Positions 25,192 through 33,867 of a stretch of 64,000 nt of DNA are shown here, in pieces. The stretch lies in NCBI RefSeq assembly GCF_022627955.1, contig NZ_JABXGD010000004.1, positions 186,001 to 250,000 on the forward strand. Reading direction: 5' to 3'. A model generated the notes under the pieces. The model made no database searches, was not told the origin of the DNA, and worked only from the letters and a program-made list of their open reading frames with translations. The DNA comes from Microbacterium sp. C5A9. GTDB lineage: Bacteria; Actinomycetota; Actinomycetes; Actinomycetales; Microbacteriaceae. Each line of letters opens with the position of its first letter. Within the stretch, counting starts at the first letter, position 1. The position numbers and the translations under genes are program-made.

Positions 25192-27054
25192 TTACTTCTT
25201 CTCGTCCTCGTCGTCGACGACCTCGGCGTCGATGACATCCTCGTCGGAGGAGCTGTCATCGGCCGGAGCCTCGCCCGCGGCGTCGGCGCTCGGGGCGCCC
25301 TCGGCCTGGGACTGCGCGTAGATGGCCTCGCCGATCTTGCCCTGCGACTGGTTCAGCTTGTCGAACGCGGTCTTCACGGCCTCGTCGTCGTCGCCGGCCA
25401 GAGCCGTCTTCAGAGCGTCGACATCGGCCTTGACCTCGGTCTTGACGTCTTCGGGCAGCTTGTCGTCGTTCTCGGTGATCAGCTTGTCGATCGAGTACGC
25501 GAGCGTCTCGGCCTGGTTGCGGACCTCGGCCGCCTCGCGGCGGGCCTTGTCTTCCGCCGCGTGCTCCTCGGCCTCGCGGACCATGCGCTCGATGTCCTCC
25601 TTCGACAGCGACGAGCCGCCGGAGATGACGATCGACTTCTCGGTGCCCGTGCCCTTGTCCTTGGCGGACACGTGCACGATGCCGTTGGCGTCGATGTCGA
25701 ACGTGACCTCGATCTGCGGGATGCCGCGGGGAGCCGGGGCGATTCCGGTGAGCTCGAACGTTCCCAGCGGCTTGTTGTCGCGGGTGAAGTCGCGCTCGCC
25801 CTGGAAGACCTGGATCGCGACGGACGGCTGGTTGTCGTCTGCCGTGGTGAAGGTCTCGCTGCGCTTGGTCGGGATGGCCGTGTTGCGCTCGATGAGCTTG
25901 GTCATCATGCCGCCCTTGGTCTCGATGCCGAGGCTGAGGGGCGTGACGTCGATGAGCAGCACATCCTTGCGCTCACCCTTGAGGACACCGGCCTGGAGGG
26001 CTGCGCCCACCGCGACGACCTCATCGGGGTTGACGCCCTTGTTCGCCTCTTTGCCGGTCTCGCGCTTGACGAGCTCGGCGACGGCGGGCATACGGGTCGA
26101 TCCACCCACGAGCACGATGTGGTCGATGTCCGCGACCTTGATGCCGGCTTCGCGGATGACGTCCTCGAACGGCTTCTTGGTGCGGTCGAGGAGGTCCTTG
26201 GTGAGGTCCTCGAACTTCGCGCGGGTGATGGTCTCGGAGAGCGACACCGGGCCCGACTCGGTCAGCGAAAGGTACGGGAGGTTGATGCTGGTCGAGGTCG
26301 AGGAGGAGAGCTCCTTCTTGGCCTGCTCCGCAGCCTCCTTGAGGCGCTGCAGGGCGATCTTGTCACCCGAGACGTCGACGCCCGTGGTCTCCTTGAACTG
26401 CTTGATGAGGTAGTCGACGAGACGCTGGTCCCAGTCGTCACCGCCGAGGCGGTTGTCACCGGAGGTGGAACGCACCTGGATGGTCGAGAAGTCGTCGTCC
26501 TTGCCCACTTCGAGCAGCGAGACGTCGAAGGTTCCGCCACCCAGGTCGAAGACCAGGATGAGCTCGTCTTCCTTGCCCTTGTCGAGGCCGTACGCGAGAG
26601 CGGCGGCGGTCGGCTCGTTGATGATGCGCAGGACGTTGAGTCCCGAGATCTCTCCGGCCTCCTTGGTGGCCTGGCGCTCGGCGTCGTTGAAGTACGCGGG
26701 AACGGTGATGACGGCGTCCGTCACGGTGTCACCCAGGTAGGACTCGGCGTCGCGCTTCAGCTTCTGGAGGATGCGCGCGGAGATCTCCTGCGGCGTCCAC
26801 TTCTTGCCGTCGACGTCGAACGTCCAGTCGGTGCCGATGTGACGCTTGACGGACGCGATGGTGCGGTCGACGTTCGTGACGGCCTGGCGCTTGGCGGTCT
26901 CGCCGACGAGCACCTCGCCGTCCTTCGTGAACGCGACCACCGAGGGGGTCGTGCGGAAGCCCTCGGCGTTGGCGATGACCTTCGGCTCGCCACCCTCGAG
27001 GACGCTGACGACGGAGTTCGTCGTACCGAGGTCGATTCCAACAGCACGTGCCAT
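25192..27054 (-). CDS. dnaK: Chaperone DnaK (Hsp70)
   Basis: A 620-residue Hsp70 of normal actinobacterial length. The N-terminal nucleotide domain begins [38 protein letters not shown] and [18 protein letters not shown] are the phosphate motifs. The substrate domain and helical lid follow, ending in an acidic tail ([20 protein letters not shown]). AAAGGAGA precedes the ATG. It is first in the operon. Two HAIR-like repeats upstream imply HspR repression and heat induction. Confidence 0.97.
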   Translation of the reverse strand: MARAVGIDLGTTNSVVSVLEGGEPKVIANAEGFRTTPSVVAFTKDGEVLVGETAKRQAVTNVDRTIASVKRHIGTDWTFDVDGKKWTPQEISARILQKLKRDAESYLGDTVTDAVITVPAYFNDAERQATKEAGEISGLNVLRIINEPTAAALAYGLDKGKEDELILVFDLGGGTFDVSLLEVGKDDDFSTIQVRSTSGDNRLGGDDWDQRLVDYLIKQFKETTGVDVSGDKIALQRLKEAAEQAKKELSSSTSTSINLPYLSLTESGPVSLSETITRAKFEDLTKDLLDRTKKPFEDVIREAGIKVADIDHIVLVGGSTRMPAVAELVKRETGKEANKGVNPDEVVAVGAALQAGVLKGERKDVLLIDVTPLSLGIETKGGMMTKLIERNTAIPTKRSETFTTADDNQPSVAIQVFQGERDFTRDNKPLGTFELTGIAPAPRGIPQIEVTFDIDANGIVHVSAKDKGTGTEKSIVISGGSSLSKEDIERMVREAEEHAAEDKARREAAEVRNQAETLAYSIDKLITENDDKLPEDVKTEVKADVDALKTALAGDDDEAVKTAFDKLNQSQGKIGEAIYAQSQAEGAPSADAAGEAPADDSSSDEDVIDAEVVDDEDEKK

Positions 27055-27113
27055 GTGATTCTCCTTTGTTGCTGAGGTTGATGTGGTCTGGAAATCCGGG
27101 GCGATCAGGAAAA

Positions 27114-27134
27114 CCTGAGTCGCGATGACTCAAC
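27114..27134. promoter_or_regulatory. HAIR operator (HspR site) upstream of dnaK
   Basis: CCTGAGT-N7-ACTCAAC matches the HspR inverted repeat CTTGAGT-N7-ACTCAAG at 12 of 14 arm positions. It lies 60-80 nt before the dnaK start, within the expected promoter. Confidence 0.8.
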
Positions 27135-27166
27135 TGTACTCCGACCCTCCGACCCTGTCAAACAAA

Positions 27167-27187
27167 GTTGATATGAATCGGCTCAAC
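27167..27187. promoter_or_regulatory. Second, weaker HAIR-like repeat
   Basis: GTTGATA-N7-GCTCAAC keeps the outer half-site bases (TTGA...TCAA) with N7 spacing. The dyad extends outward as AAAGTTGA/TCAACTTT (27164-27190). It lies 53 bp from the first site, about five helical turns. In the rest of the 320-nt gap (27055-27374) I see only the ribosome site of each flanking gene. Confidence 0.5.
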
Positions 27188-27374
27188 TTTGCTCGACGGC
27201 GTCGATCCCGAGCGGCATCGTCGCATCTGGTTAGGCGACCCTCAGCTCGGAGATGGCAGACTGGATGCAGCGGACGGCTGCTCACGCGACGAGCACCCCG
27301 CCGGCGGCGCCGCCACGATCGGCGCTCCCGCGTCGGCCGCACGGGGACACCGCCCTTCTCGCCGGAGGATGCGC

Positions 27375-28304
27375 ATGACTGACACGGATGCCTACGACGT
27401 GCTCGTAATCGGCGGCGGCCCTGCAGGGCTCTCGGCGGCGCTGAACCTGGGCCGATCGCTCATGCGGGTGCTCGTGGTCGACGCCGACCGCCCCCGCAAC
27501 GCCGCCACCCTGAACTCCCACGGGTTCCTCACCCGAGACGGGGTGCCGCCGCACGAGCTGCGCCGGATCGCCCGCGACGAGCTCACCGCCTACCCGAACA
27601 TCGAGGTGCGCACCCGCGTGCGCGTGCTCGAACTCCACCAGCAGGACTCCGTCTTCACCGCGTCGATCGGTCGCAAGGATCCGACCGAGACGGTCTCGGC
27701 GCGGTCCGTGCTGCTCGCGACGGGGCTGCGCGAGACGCTGCCCGAGGTGCCGAATCTGCGCGGCTTCTACGGCATCAGCCTGTTCAGCTGCGCGGCCTGC
27801 GACGCGTGGGAGCTGCGCGGGCGACGACTCGCGCTCATCGGCGAGACTCCCGACATCGCCGACCGGGCCCGACTCGTCTCGCGCTGGACCGAGAGCCTCA
27901 CCGTGTTCACGCTCGGCGCCGACACCGTCTCGGCCGCCGATGAGGCCGAGCTCGCCGCGTCGGGCGTCTCGGTGCAGAGGCATCCGATCGCCGAGCTGGT
28001 CGGCGACCGAGGGCGCATCGAGGCGATCCGCCTGACCGACGGCACGGTGGTCGCCGTCGAGGGCGGATTCGTCCGCCCGGAGTGGGAGACGGACGTGTCG
28101 TTCCTGCGCGGCTTCGCGCCGTCGCTCGACAGCGACGGGCATGTCGTGACCGACCGCTCGGGCCGCACCGACGTGCCGGGGCTCTACGCCGCGGGCGACG
28201 CGGCGATCCCCGGGCCGCAGCAGCTGATCGTCGCCGCCGGCGCCGGCGCGCGGGTCGCGTCGGTCATGGTGCAGGATGCCGTGGGCATCGTCACGGCCCA
28301 CTGA
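27375..28304 (+). CDS. FAD/NAD(P)-dependent thioredoxin-reductase-like oxidoreductase
   Basis: A 309-residue class II flavoprotein. The FAD motif VIGGGPAGLSAALNLGRS is at the N-terminus and the C-terminal TDVPGLYAAGDAAIPGPQQL is intact. The pair FSCAACDAW at about residues 138-146 sits where thioredoxin reductase has its CxxC redox site. The NAD(P) domain between is GETPDIADRARL, without a clear GxGxxG, which is unusual. GGAGG is 6 nt before this ATG, preferring it over ATG 27369. Its disulfide substrate is unknown. Confidence 0.85.
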   Translation: MTDTDAYDVLVIGGGPAGLSAALNLGRSLMRVLVVDADRPRNAATLNSHGFLTRDGVPPHELRRIARDELTAYPNIEVRTRVRVLELHQQDSVFTASIGRKDPTETVSARSVLLATGLRETLPEVPNLRGFYGISLFSCAACDAWELRGRRLALIGETPDIADRARLVSRWTESLTVFTLGADTVSAADEAELAASGVSVQRHPIAELVGDRGRIEAIRLTDGTVVAVEGGFVRPEWETDVSFLRGFAPSLDSDGHVVTDRSGRTDVPGLYAAGDAAIPGPQQLIVAAGAGARVASVMVQDAVGIVTAH

Positions 28305-28307
28305 GCT

Positions 28308-28335
28308 CGGTCACGCCCTGAGCGGGACGTGACCG
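28308..28335 (+). terminator. Probable terminator hairpin
   Basis: Arms CGGTCACG (28308-28315) and CGTGACCG (28328-28335) follow the oxidoreductase stop by 3 nt. The loop is 12 nt. It ends just before the TAGGCT box of the next gene, so it separates the two units. Confidence 0.45.
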
Positions 28336-28354
28336 GCCGAGTAGGCTGACCGGC

Positions 28355-29053
28355 ATGACGCGCATCCCGCAGGTCTCGTCTCTGCTCCGCCTGACAGCCG
28401 TCTCGGTGGTGGCCCTCGCGGTGCTGCCGCTCAGCGGGTGTCTGTATGCGCAGATACCGGCGAACGTGCCGAGCGGCGACGGCCCCGATCCGGTGCCCAC
28501 CGCGAGCCCGTCCGCCCTGCCCTCCGACGAGCCGTCGGAGAATCCGGCGGGCGATCTGCCGTCATCGATGTCGTTCGCCGACGGCGCCGCTCTGCCGTCC
28601 ACCGCCTACATCCAGTGGGGCGACGGGCTCATCGTCGACGAGGGGTGGAAGAGCGTCAAGCCCGACGACGGCAACGGCGGATGGACGTACGGCACGGTCG
28701 ACGACACCTGCACGGCGCAGTTCTGGCAGGGGCTCATCCCCGACGTCCCGACGGTGCCGGGAGACGACAGTGCGAGCTCCGACGCCATGCTGGCCGTGAT
28801 CCTCGGGGAGAGCGACGTCGCGGCGATCTCGACGGCGGCGACCACGGGCGCGTTCAGCTATCAGATCGGCGGCAATGCCGAGGTCGAGAACCGCCGCATC
28901 GTGGGCGACGCCGGCGACCGCCGGTGGATCATGGCCGCTCGTGCCTTCACGGCGACGGGCGTCGGGCTCTACACGATCGTCGACTGCACGGGCGGCGACA
29001 TCGAGGCGACGATAGCCGAGGTCGCGGAGAAGAACGCCGTCGTCATCCAGTGA
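28355..29053 (+). CDS. Secreted lipoprotein of unknown function
   Basis: A 232-residue protein with a signal peptide and lipobox LPLSGC (Cys29), then a Pro/Ser-rich linker (about 35-70) and a globular domain. Two further cysteines (in DDTCTAQFW and VDCTGGD) could form an extracellular disulfide. No family is recognised. TAGGCT (28342-28347) ends 7 nt before the ATG and there is no Shine-Dalgarno, so it is probably leaderless. Confidence 0.75.
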   Translation: MTRIPQVSSLLRLTAVSVVALAVLPLSGCLYAQIPANVPSGDGPDPVPTASPSALPSDEPSENPAGDLPSSMSFADGAALPSTAYIQWGDGLIVDEGWKSVKPDDGNGGWTYGTVDDTCTAQFWQGLIPDVPTVPGDDSASSDAMLAVILGESDVAAISTAATTGAFSYQIGGNAEVENRRIVGDAGDRRWIMAARAFTATGVGLYTIVDCTGGDIEATIAEVAEKNAVVIQ

Positions 29054-29062
29054 CCGGCGCGG

Positions 29063-29524
29063 TCACTTCCCGCCGGGCGGGCCCACCAGCAGGAGGATGA
29101 CGTAGAGCGCGACGATGCCCACCACGAGCAGGATCGCGAGCACCCACGGGCGACGCAGGAACCAGCGCATGAGGCGGTCGTACCACCGCGCATCACGGGG
29201 GTCGTCGGTCTGCTCCAGACGCCACACTCCGGTCAGCCGGCCGGTGCGCTGCAGCCAGATCTCCATCGGGATGGTCGCATAGGGGACGATCGCGCTCACC
29301 ACCGCGAGGATCGCGACGCCCGCATGCCAGCGCTGGTTGAGCGCGACCAGCACGGCGGTCGCGGCGTAGGCGAGGAACACGAACCCGTGGATGCCTCCAC
29401 CGACCGTGACGACGACGCCGGGGGCGCCGACCGCGCGGGCGATGATCGCCGAGATGAGGATGGTCCAGGTGATCGCCTCCGCGATCGCGAGGACTCGGAA
29501 CAGGCGGCCGGGTGTGCGGAACAC
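29063..29524 (-). CDS. DUF3817 membrane protein
   Basis: A 153-residue protein. The DUF3817 region (about 5-95) has three membrane segments with FRVLAIAEAITWTILI and the GGGIHGFVFLAYAATAVLVA stretch. An extra segment lies at the C-terminus (PWVLAILLVVGIVALYVILL). Function unknown. It is divergent from the AraC-type regulator. Confidence 0.8.
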   Translation of the reverse strand: MFRTPGRLFRVLAIAEAITWTILISAIIARAVGAPGVVVTVGGGIHGFVFLAYAATAVLVALNQRWHAGVAILAVVSAIVPYATIPMEIWLQRTGRLTGVWRLEQTDDPRDARWYDRLMRWFLRRPWVLAILLVVGIVALYVILLLVGPPGGK

Positions 29525-29595
29525 GGGACTCCTCGGGTGGGGTGTCCTTCCAGCGTATCCGGAATAGCCGTGGCCTCCTGAGCGTTGCCGAAGGC

Positions 29596-30513
29596 ATGGT
29601 GACCGTCGACTCCGCAGCGCTCGGGCAGATCCTCGACTCCGTCGATCTGCGCATCGGCGTGGCGCGTCGCGTCGCCCTCACCGCCGGGGGCCGGCTGCCC
29701 CTCGCCCCGGGGTCGGCCACGCTCGTCTACATCGCGGACGGGTCGGTGCACGGGCATCCACCGCTCGGCAGCGCGTGCCGCCTCGACGTCGATCGTGCCT
29801 CGCAGGTCGTGGCTGTCGATGCACAGCCCACCAGCTCGACCCTCGTCGCGGGCGACGCGTTCCTCACCCTCGGTCGCACGCCGGTCGCCCTCGAGGCCGA
29901 CCTCGCCACCGACCTGGTGGTCGTCGACCTCGAATTCTCCGACAGTGCCTCGATGATCGCCGCCGTGCTGCCCGACCCGATCACGGTCATGTCCTTCGAC
30001 GCGCTCGAGCCGGCCGCGGCCGCACTGGCCGGCAGCATGGGACCCACTGATCCGCCGTCGTGGCCCGAACGCCAGGGCGACCCGGTCATCTGCCGCATGA
30101 TGGCGAAGACCGTGCTGCTCAGCGTCATCCGCGCGTGGGCGGCGAACGGCTGCGCCCCTGAGGGCTGGCCCTCCGTCTCGAAGGACCCGTTCCTCGATCG
30201 CGTCGTCGAGGCCATCCATGAGCAGCCCGGTCGGGAATGGACCGTCGAGCGTCTCGCGAGCGTCGGGGCGATGTCGCGCTCGGTGTTCGCCGAGCGCTTC
30301 CGCAGCGCGATCGGGCGCTCACCCGCCGACTACGTCACCGAGGTGCGCATCGACGCGGCGAAGCGGATGCTGGCCGTCGGCCGATCGGTCAGCGAGACCT
30401 CCCGCGAACTCGGCTACGCCTCGGACGAGGGGTTCAGCCGCGCCTTCCGCCGACGCACCGGCATGACCCCGTCGGCCTGGCGCGCGACCCAGCTCACGGC
30501 CGTCCCCGCCTAG
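29596..30513 (+). CDS. AraC-family transcriptional regulator
   Basis: A 305-residue regulator. The N-terminal cupin-like ligand domain (about 1-180) resembles AraC_binding/cupin_6. Two C-terminal helix-turn-helix motifs follow: WTVERLASVGAMSRSVFAERF, and SVSETSRELGYASDEGFSRAF with the GMTPSAWR end. ATG 29596 or the adjacent GTG 29599 is the start; GAAGG favours the second. It converges on an MFS exporter gene 5 nt away, a common pairing in which the regulator controls the exporter. Confidence 0.88.
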   Translation: MVTVDSAALGQILDSVDLRIGVARRVALTAGGRLPLAPGSATLVYIADGSVHGHPPLGSACRLDVDRASQVVAVDAQPTSSTLVAGDAFLTLGRTPVALEADLATDLVVVDLEFSDSASMIAAVLPDPITVMSFDALEPAAAALAGSMGPTDPPSWPERQGDPVICRMMAKTVLLSVIRAWAANGCAPEGWPSVSKDPFLDRVVEAIHEQPGREWTVERLASVGAMSRSVFAERFRSAIGRSPADYVTEVRIDAAKRMLAVGRSVSETSRELGYASDEGFSRAFRRRTGMTPSAWRATQLTAVPA

Positions 30514-30518
30514 TCCGC

Positions 30519-31724
30519 TCAGGCGCGCGGCGCGGCCGCTGTGCTCATCCGGTTCGAGAGCCCGAAGAGCACGGCGCCCACCAGCAGGGACACCGCCCCG
30601 AGCACGTAGACGAACTCGACGCTGAGGGTGTCGACGAGCAGTCCCCCCACGCCGGCGGCGATCGTGATCGCGCCCTGGAAGCCGACCACGACCAGGCTTC
30701 CGCCGGCCTCGAGCCGGTCGGGCGTGCGGTGCCCGACCCAGGTGTTGATCACGAGCAGCCACGACGAGAAGAAGAAGCCCCACGCGACCACGACGACCGC
30801 GATGCCGATGACCGATCCCGAGAAGAAGATCATCGAGAGCACGGCGACCGCGATGACGAGCGGCGCGAACACCGCGAAGAACGCGAAGGTGCGGTCGATG
30901 AAGAACCCGAGTCCGAGGTTGCCGGCGAGACCGCCGACGCCGAAGAGGGCGAGCAGGAGGATGATCGTCGACGGCTCGACCTCGGGGATGCGCTCGAGCG
31001 CGAGCCGCACGTAGGTGTAGGCCAGGAAGTGCCCCAGCACGACGAGAACATGGCCGACCATGCCGAGTCCGATGCCCGGGCGGCGCACCGTGTCGACGAG
31101 GAGGCGGATGCTCGACGCCTGCTCCGCGGGCACCGACGGCAGCAGGAATCGCAGCGCCACGGCCAGCAGCACCATCAGCACCCCGGCGATCGCGAAGACC
31201 GTCTGCCAGTTCACGATCTCGCTGAGCATGACGCCCAGCGGCACACCGGCGACCGTGGCCAGCGAGACCCCGGCGGAGGTGAACATGACCCCTCGTCCGA
31301 GGTGCTCGGGACCCGCGAGCCGCGCCGCGACCGTGATCGACATCGCCCAGAACGCGCTGATCGCGGCACCGAGCAGGAACCGCGCGAGCAGCACGATGAG
31401 CAGGTTGGGCGCGATCGCGACGATGAGGTTCGATGCCGCTGCGGCGAGCGCCATCCAGACGAGCAGCGACCGGCGATCGAGGCGCGGGAAGATCAGGCCC
31501 ACGGTCGGGGCGACGATGAGCCCGACGAGCGCGGTGACCGTGACGGTCTGCCCCGCCTGGCCCGGCGTCACGCCGAGCGCGTCGGCCATCTCGGTGAGCA
31601 CGCCGTTGGGGAGGAACTCGGCCGTGACGAGCAGGAACCCCATCAGCATGAGCACGATGAGCCCGCCGTAGCGGATGCTCCCGGTGCGGCAGGTCGTCAC
31701 GGGAACGGGCGCGGTCGTCGTCAT
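30519..31724 (-). CDS. MFS transporter (DHA1-type exporter)
   Basis: A 401-residue protein with 12 membrane segments, the early TAEFLPNGVLTEMADALGVT region and LLGAAISAFWAMSITVAARL. This layout is typical of DHA1 efflux pumps such as NepI/YdhP for nucleosides, arabinose or drugs. This ATG is preferred: GGAAG precedes it and an upstream in-frame start would add an Arg-rich non-family stretch. It is tail to tail with the AraC gene. Substrate unknown. Confidence 0.87.
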   Translation of the reverse strand: MTTTAPVPVTTCRTGSIRYGGLIVLMLMGFLLVTAEFLPNGVLTEMADALGVTPGQAGQTVTVTALVGLIVAPTVGLIFPRLDRRSLLVWMALAAAASNLIVAIAPNLLIVLLARFLLGAAISAFWAMSITVAARLAGPEHLGRGVMFTSAGVSLATVAGVPLGVMLSEIVNWQTVFAIAGVLMVLLAVALRFLLPSVPAEQASSIRLLVDTVRRPGIGLGMVGHVLVVLGHFLAYTYVRLALERIPEVEPSTIILLLALFGVGGLAGNLGLGFFIDRTFAFFAVFAPLVIAVAVLSMIFFSGSVIGIAVVVVAWGFFFSSWLLVINTWVGHRTPDRLEAGGSLVVVGFQGAITIAAGVGGLLVDTLSVEFVYVLGAVSLLVGAVLFGLSNRMSTAAAPRA

Positions 31725-31904
31725 GGTCCCAGGCTTCCAGGCGCGCGGCGTGCGTGCCCGACGCGGCGTCCTCGGCATCCGACCATTCGTCCGGATCGGG
31801 CCAGGGCGGCACGTGATCGGGTCTGGACAGCATCCGACACCACCCCCTAGGCTCGACGACGCACCGGGGTTCTCCCGGAAGGCCGAGCGAGAGGAGCTGA
31901 CGAC

Positions 31905-31967
31905 ATGAACACCATCTCTGTCGCGCCCCTCGCCGACATCCTTCCTCTCGAGGCCTCCCGCTCCTGA
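31905..31967 (+). CDS. 20-codon leader ORF before the RIO kinase gene
   Basis: Encodes MNTISVAPLADILPLEASRS. A strong GAGAGGAG precedes the ATG with good spacing. It ends 34 nt before the kinase start. The spacer contains GGCCTCC and GGAGCC, which could pair around the kinase ribosome site (GGAG at 31991-31994). Translation of the leader might open that hairpin. There is no run of a regulatory amino acid, so classic attenuation is not indicated. Confidence 0.45.
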   Translation: MNTISVAPLADILPLEASRS

Positions 31968-32001
31968 TCCGCGCGCGGCCTCCTACTCTCGGAGCCACAC
32001 C

Positions 32002-32889
32002 GTGTCTGATCTCTTCGCTTCCTCGGAAGCATCCACCTCACCCTCCTCTTCTCGTCTCTTCGACGCCTCTCCGTTCGAGTCCGTCCCGACCTTCGCCGAC
32101 GTCGAACCCGGCGACGGCCAGCGCTGGACCACCTGGCCGGCGATCACTCCGTCGGAGCGCGGTCCGCTTCCCTGGCCCGCCTGGGTCGTGACGAGTGCGG
32201 GCGCCCTCGACACCGAGCTCGGCATCCTCAAGACCGGCAAGGAGGCCGACGTGTTCCTGCTCGAGCGCGCCGTGCCGGACGACCCGGCGCAGCGCACCCT
32301 CCTCGCGGCGAAGCGCTATCGCGACAGCGACCACAGCAGCTTCCATCGCTCGGGGGTGTACTCCGAGGGCCGCAGCACCCGGAACACGCGCGACACCCGA
32401 GCGCTCGCCAAGAAGTCGGAGCACGGCCGCGCGGTCGCCGCTCTGCAGTGGTCGTTCGCCGAGTTCGATGCCCTGTGCCGCATGTGGGAGCTCGGAGCGC
32501 CCGTCCCCTACCCCGTGCAGGTCAACGGCACGGAGCTGCTCATGGAGTTCATCGGCGACGAGTCGGGGGTCGCCGCGCCGCGACTCGCGGCGGTGCGCAG
32601 CGATCGCGCCGAGTTGGCGGGTCTCTACGACCAGATCGTCGATCTGATGCGGGTCTTCGCCGCGGCCGGCTTCGCCCACGGCGACCTGTCGGCATACAAC
32701 CTGCTCGTGCACGACGGGCGCGTGCGGGTGATCGACCTGCCGCAGATCGTCGACATCGTCGCCAACCCGCAGGGCCTCGACCTGCTGCACCGCGACTGCG
32801 TCAACATCTGCGACTGGTTCACCCGCCGCCGCGTCGAGCGCGACGCGGAGGAGCTCTTCGCCGAGATGCTCGCCGCGTCGTATGCGTGA
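32002..32889 (+). CDS. RIO-type serine kinase
   Basis: A 295-residue RIO1-like kinase. The ATP loop is LKTGKEADVFLLE (about residues 75-87). The catalytic loop HGDLSAYN starts at His226 with Asp228 as base. The metal-binding Asp245 is in VIDLPQ. The long segment with SGVYSEGRSTRNTRDTRA matches the RIO1 flexible loop. Such genes are widespread in bacteria but their targets are poorly known. It starts with GTG 32002 behind GGAG, after a 20-codon leader ORF. Confidence 0.88.
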   Translation: MSDLFASSEASTSPSSSRLFDASPFESVPTFADVEPGDGQRWTTWPAITPSERGPLPWPAWVVTSAGALDTELGILKTGKEADVFLLERAVPDDPAQRTLLAAKRYRDSDHSSFHRSGVYSEGRSTRNTRDTRALAKKSEHGRAVAALQWSFAEFDALCRMWELGAPVPYPVQVNGTELLMEFIGDESGVAAPRLAAVRSDRAELAGLYDQIVDLMRVFAAAGFAHGDLSAYNLLVHDGRVRVIDLPQIVDIVANPQGLDLLHRDCVNICDWFTRRRVERDAEELFAEMLAASYA

Positions 32890-32914
32890 GACGGCGTCGT
32901 GGGTGTGAGGCGTG

Positions 32915-33865
32915 TCAGCTGCGACCGATGCGGGCGGCGAGCAGCGACACGAGCTCGTACACGACGTGACTCGCCGCGATGCCGGTGATCTGCGCGTGGT
33001 CGTATGCGGGCGAGACCTCGACGACGTCGGCGCCCACGATGTCGCTGTCGCCGAGCGCACGGAGGATGCGCAGCAGCTCCCGGCTGGTGAGGCCGCCGGC
33101 CTCGGGGGTTCCGGTGCCTGGCGCGTGCGCGGGGTCGAGCACGTCGATGTCGATCGACACGTACAGGGGCCTGTCGCCGATGCGCTGCAGGATGCGGTGG
33201 ATCCCGGCCTCGACGCCGTGCTCCTCGATGTACTCGCTCGAGACGATCGAGAAGCCGAGGCGTTCGTCGTCCTCGAGATCCTTCTTCGAGTACAGAGGCC
33301 CTCGCGTGCCGACGTGGCAGCTCGCGGTGAGGTCGATGAGCCCCTCTTCGCTCGCCCGGCGGAACGGGGTGCCGTGGGTGATCGGTGCGCCGAAGTAGGT
33401 GTCCCACGTGTCGAGGTGCGCGTCGAAGTGCAGCACGGCGACCGGACCGTGCTTCGCGGCCACGGCCCGCAGCAGCGGCAGCGCGACCGTGTGGTCGCCG
33501 CCGATCGTCACGATGCGCTGCACCTGTTCGCCGAGCGCGAGAGCAGCGCGCTCGACCTCGGTCACGGCCTCGGTGAGGTCGAACGGATTGACGGGGATGT
33601 CTCCGGCATCCACCACCTGCGCGACCGCGAACGGCGACACGTCCTGCGCGGGGTTGTAGGGGCGCAGCAGCCGCGAGGACTCGCGCACATGAGAAGGACC
33701 GAACCGGGTGCCGGGGCGGTAGCTCACGCCCGAGTCGAACGGGATGCCGACGACGGCGATGTCGGCGCGCGGCACGTCTTCGATCCTCGGCAGGCGGGCG
33801 AAGGTCGCGATCCCCGAGTAGCGGGGATTCGCGGAGGCGTCGATGGGGCCCACGTTGTCGGTCAT
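32915..33865 (-). CDS. Ureohydrolase (agmatinase or guanidinobutyrase)
   Basis: A 316-residue arginase-superfamily enzyme. Manganese ligands are present in [17 protein letters not shown] and [10 protein letters not shown]. It removes urea from a guanidino compound. Agmatinase is the default name. The ThDP decarboxylase just upstream makes 4-guanidinobutyrate an attractive alternative substrate, giving GABA and urea. The start is 2 nt after the decarboxylase stop. It is last in the MHS permease-amidohydrolase-decarboxylase operon. Confidence 0.88.
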   Translation of the reverse strand: MTDNVGPIDASANPRYSGIATFARLPRIEDVPRADIAVVGIPFDSGVSYRPGTRFGPSHVRESSRLLRPYNPAQDVSPFAVAQVVDAGDIPVNPFDLTEAVTEVERAALALGEQVQRIVTIGGDHTVALPLLRAVAAKHGPVAVLHFDAHLDTWDTYFGAPITHGTPFRRASEEGLIDLTASCHVGTRGPLYSKKDLEDDERLGFSIVSSEYIEEHGVEAGIHRILQRIGDRPLYVSIDIDVLDPAHAPGTGTPEAGGLTSRELLRILRALGDSDIVGADVVEVSPAYDHAQITGIAASHVVYELVSLLAARIGRS

Positions 33866-33867
33866 GA

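Noticed and set aside
25561..27075. Long open frame antisense to dnaK
   Set aside because: It is a shadow of the strongly biased dnaK codons; its protein is low-complexity and matches no family.
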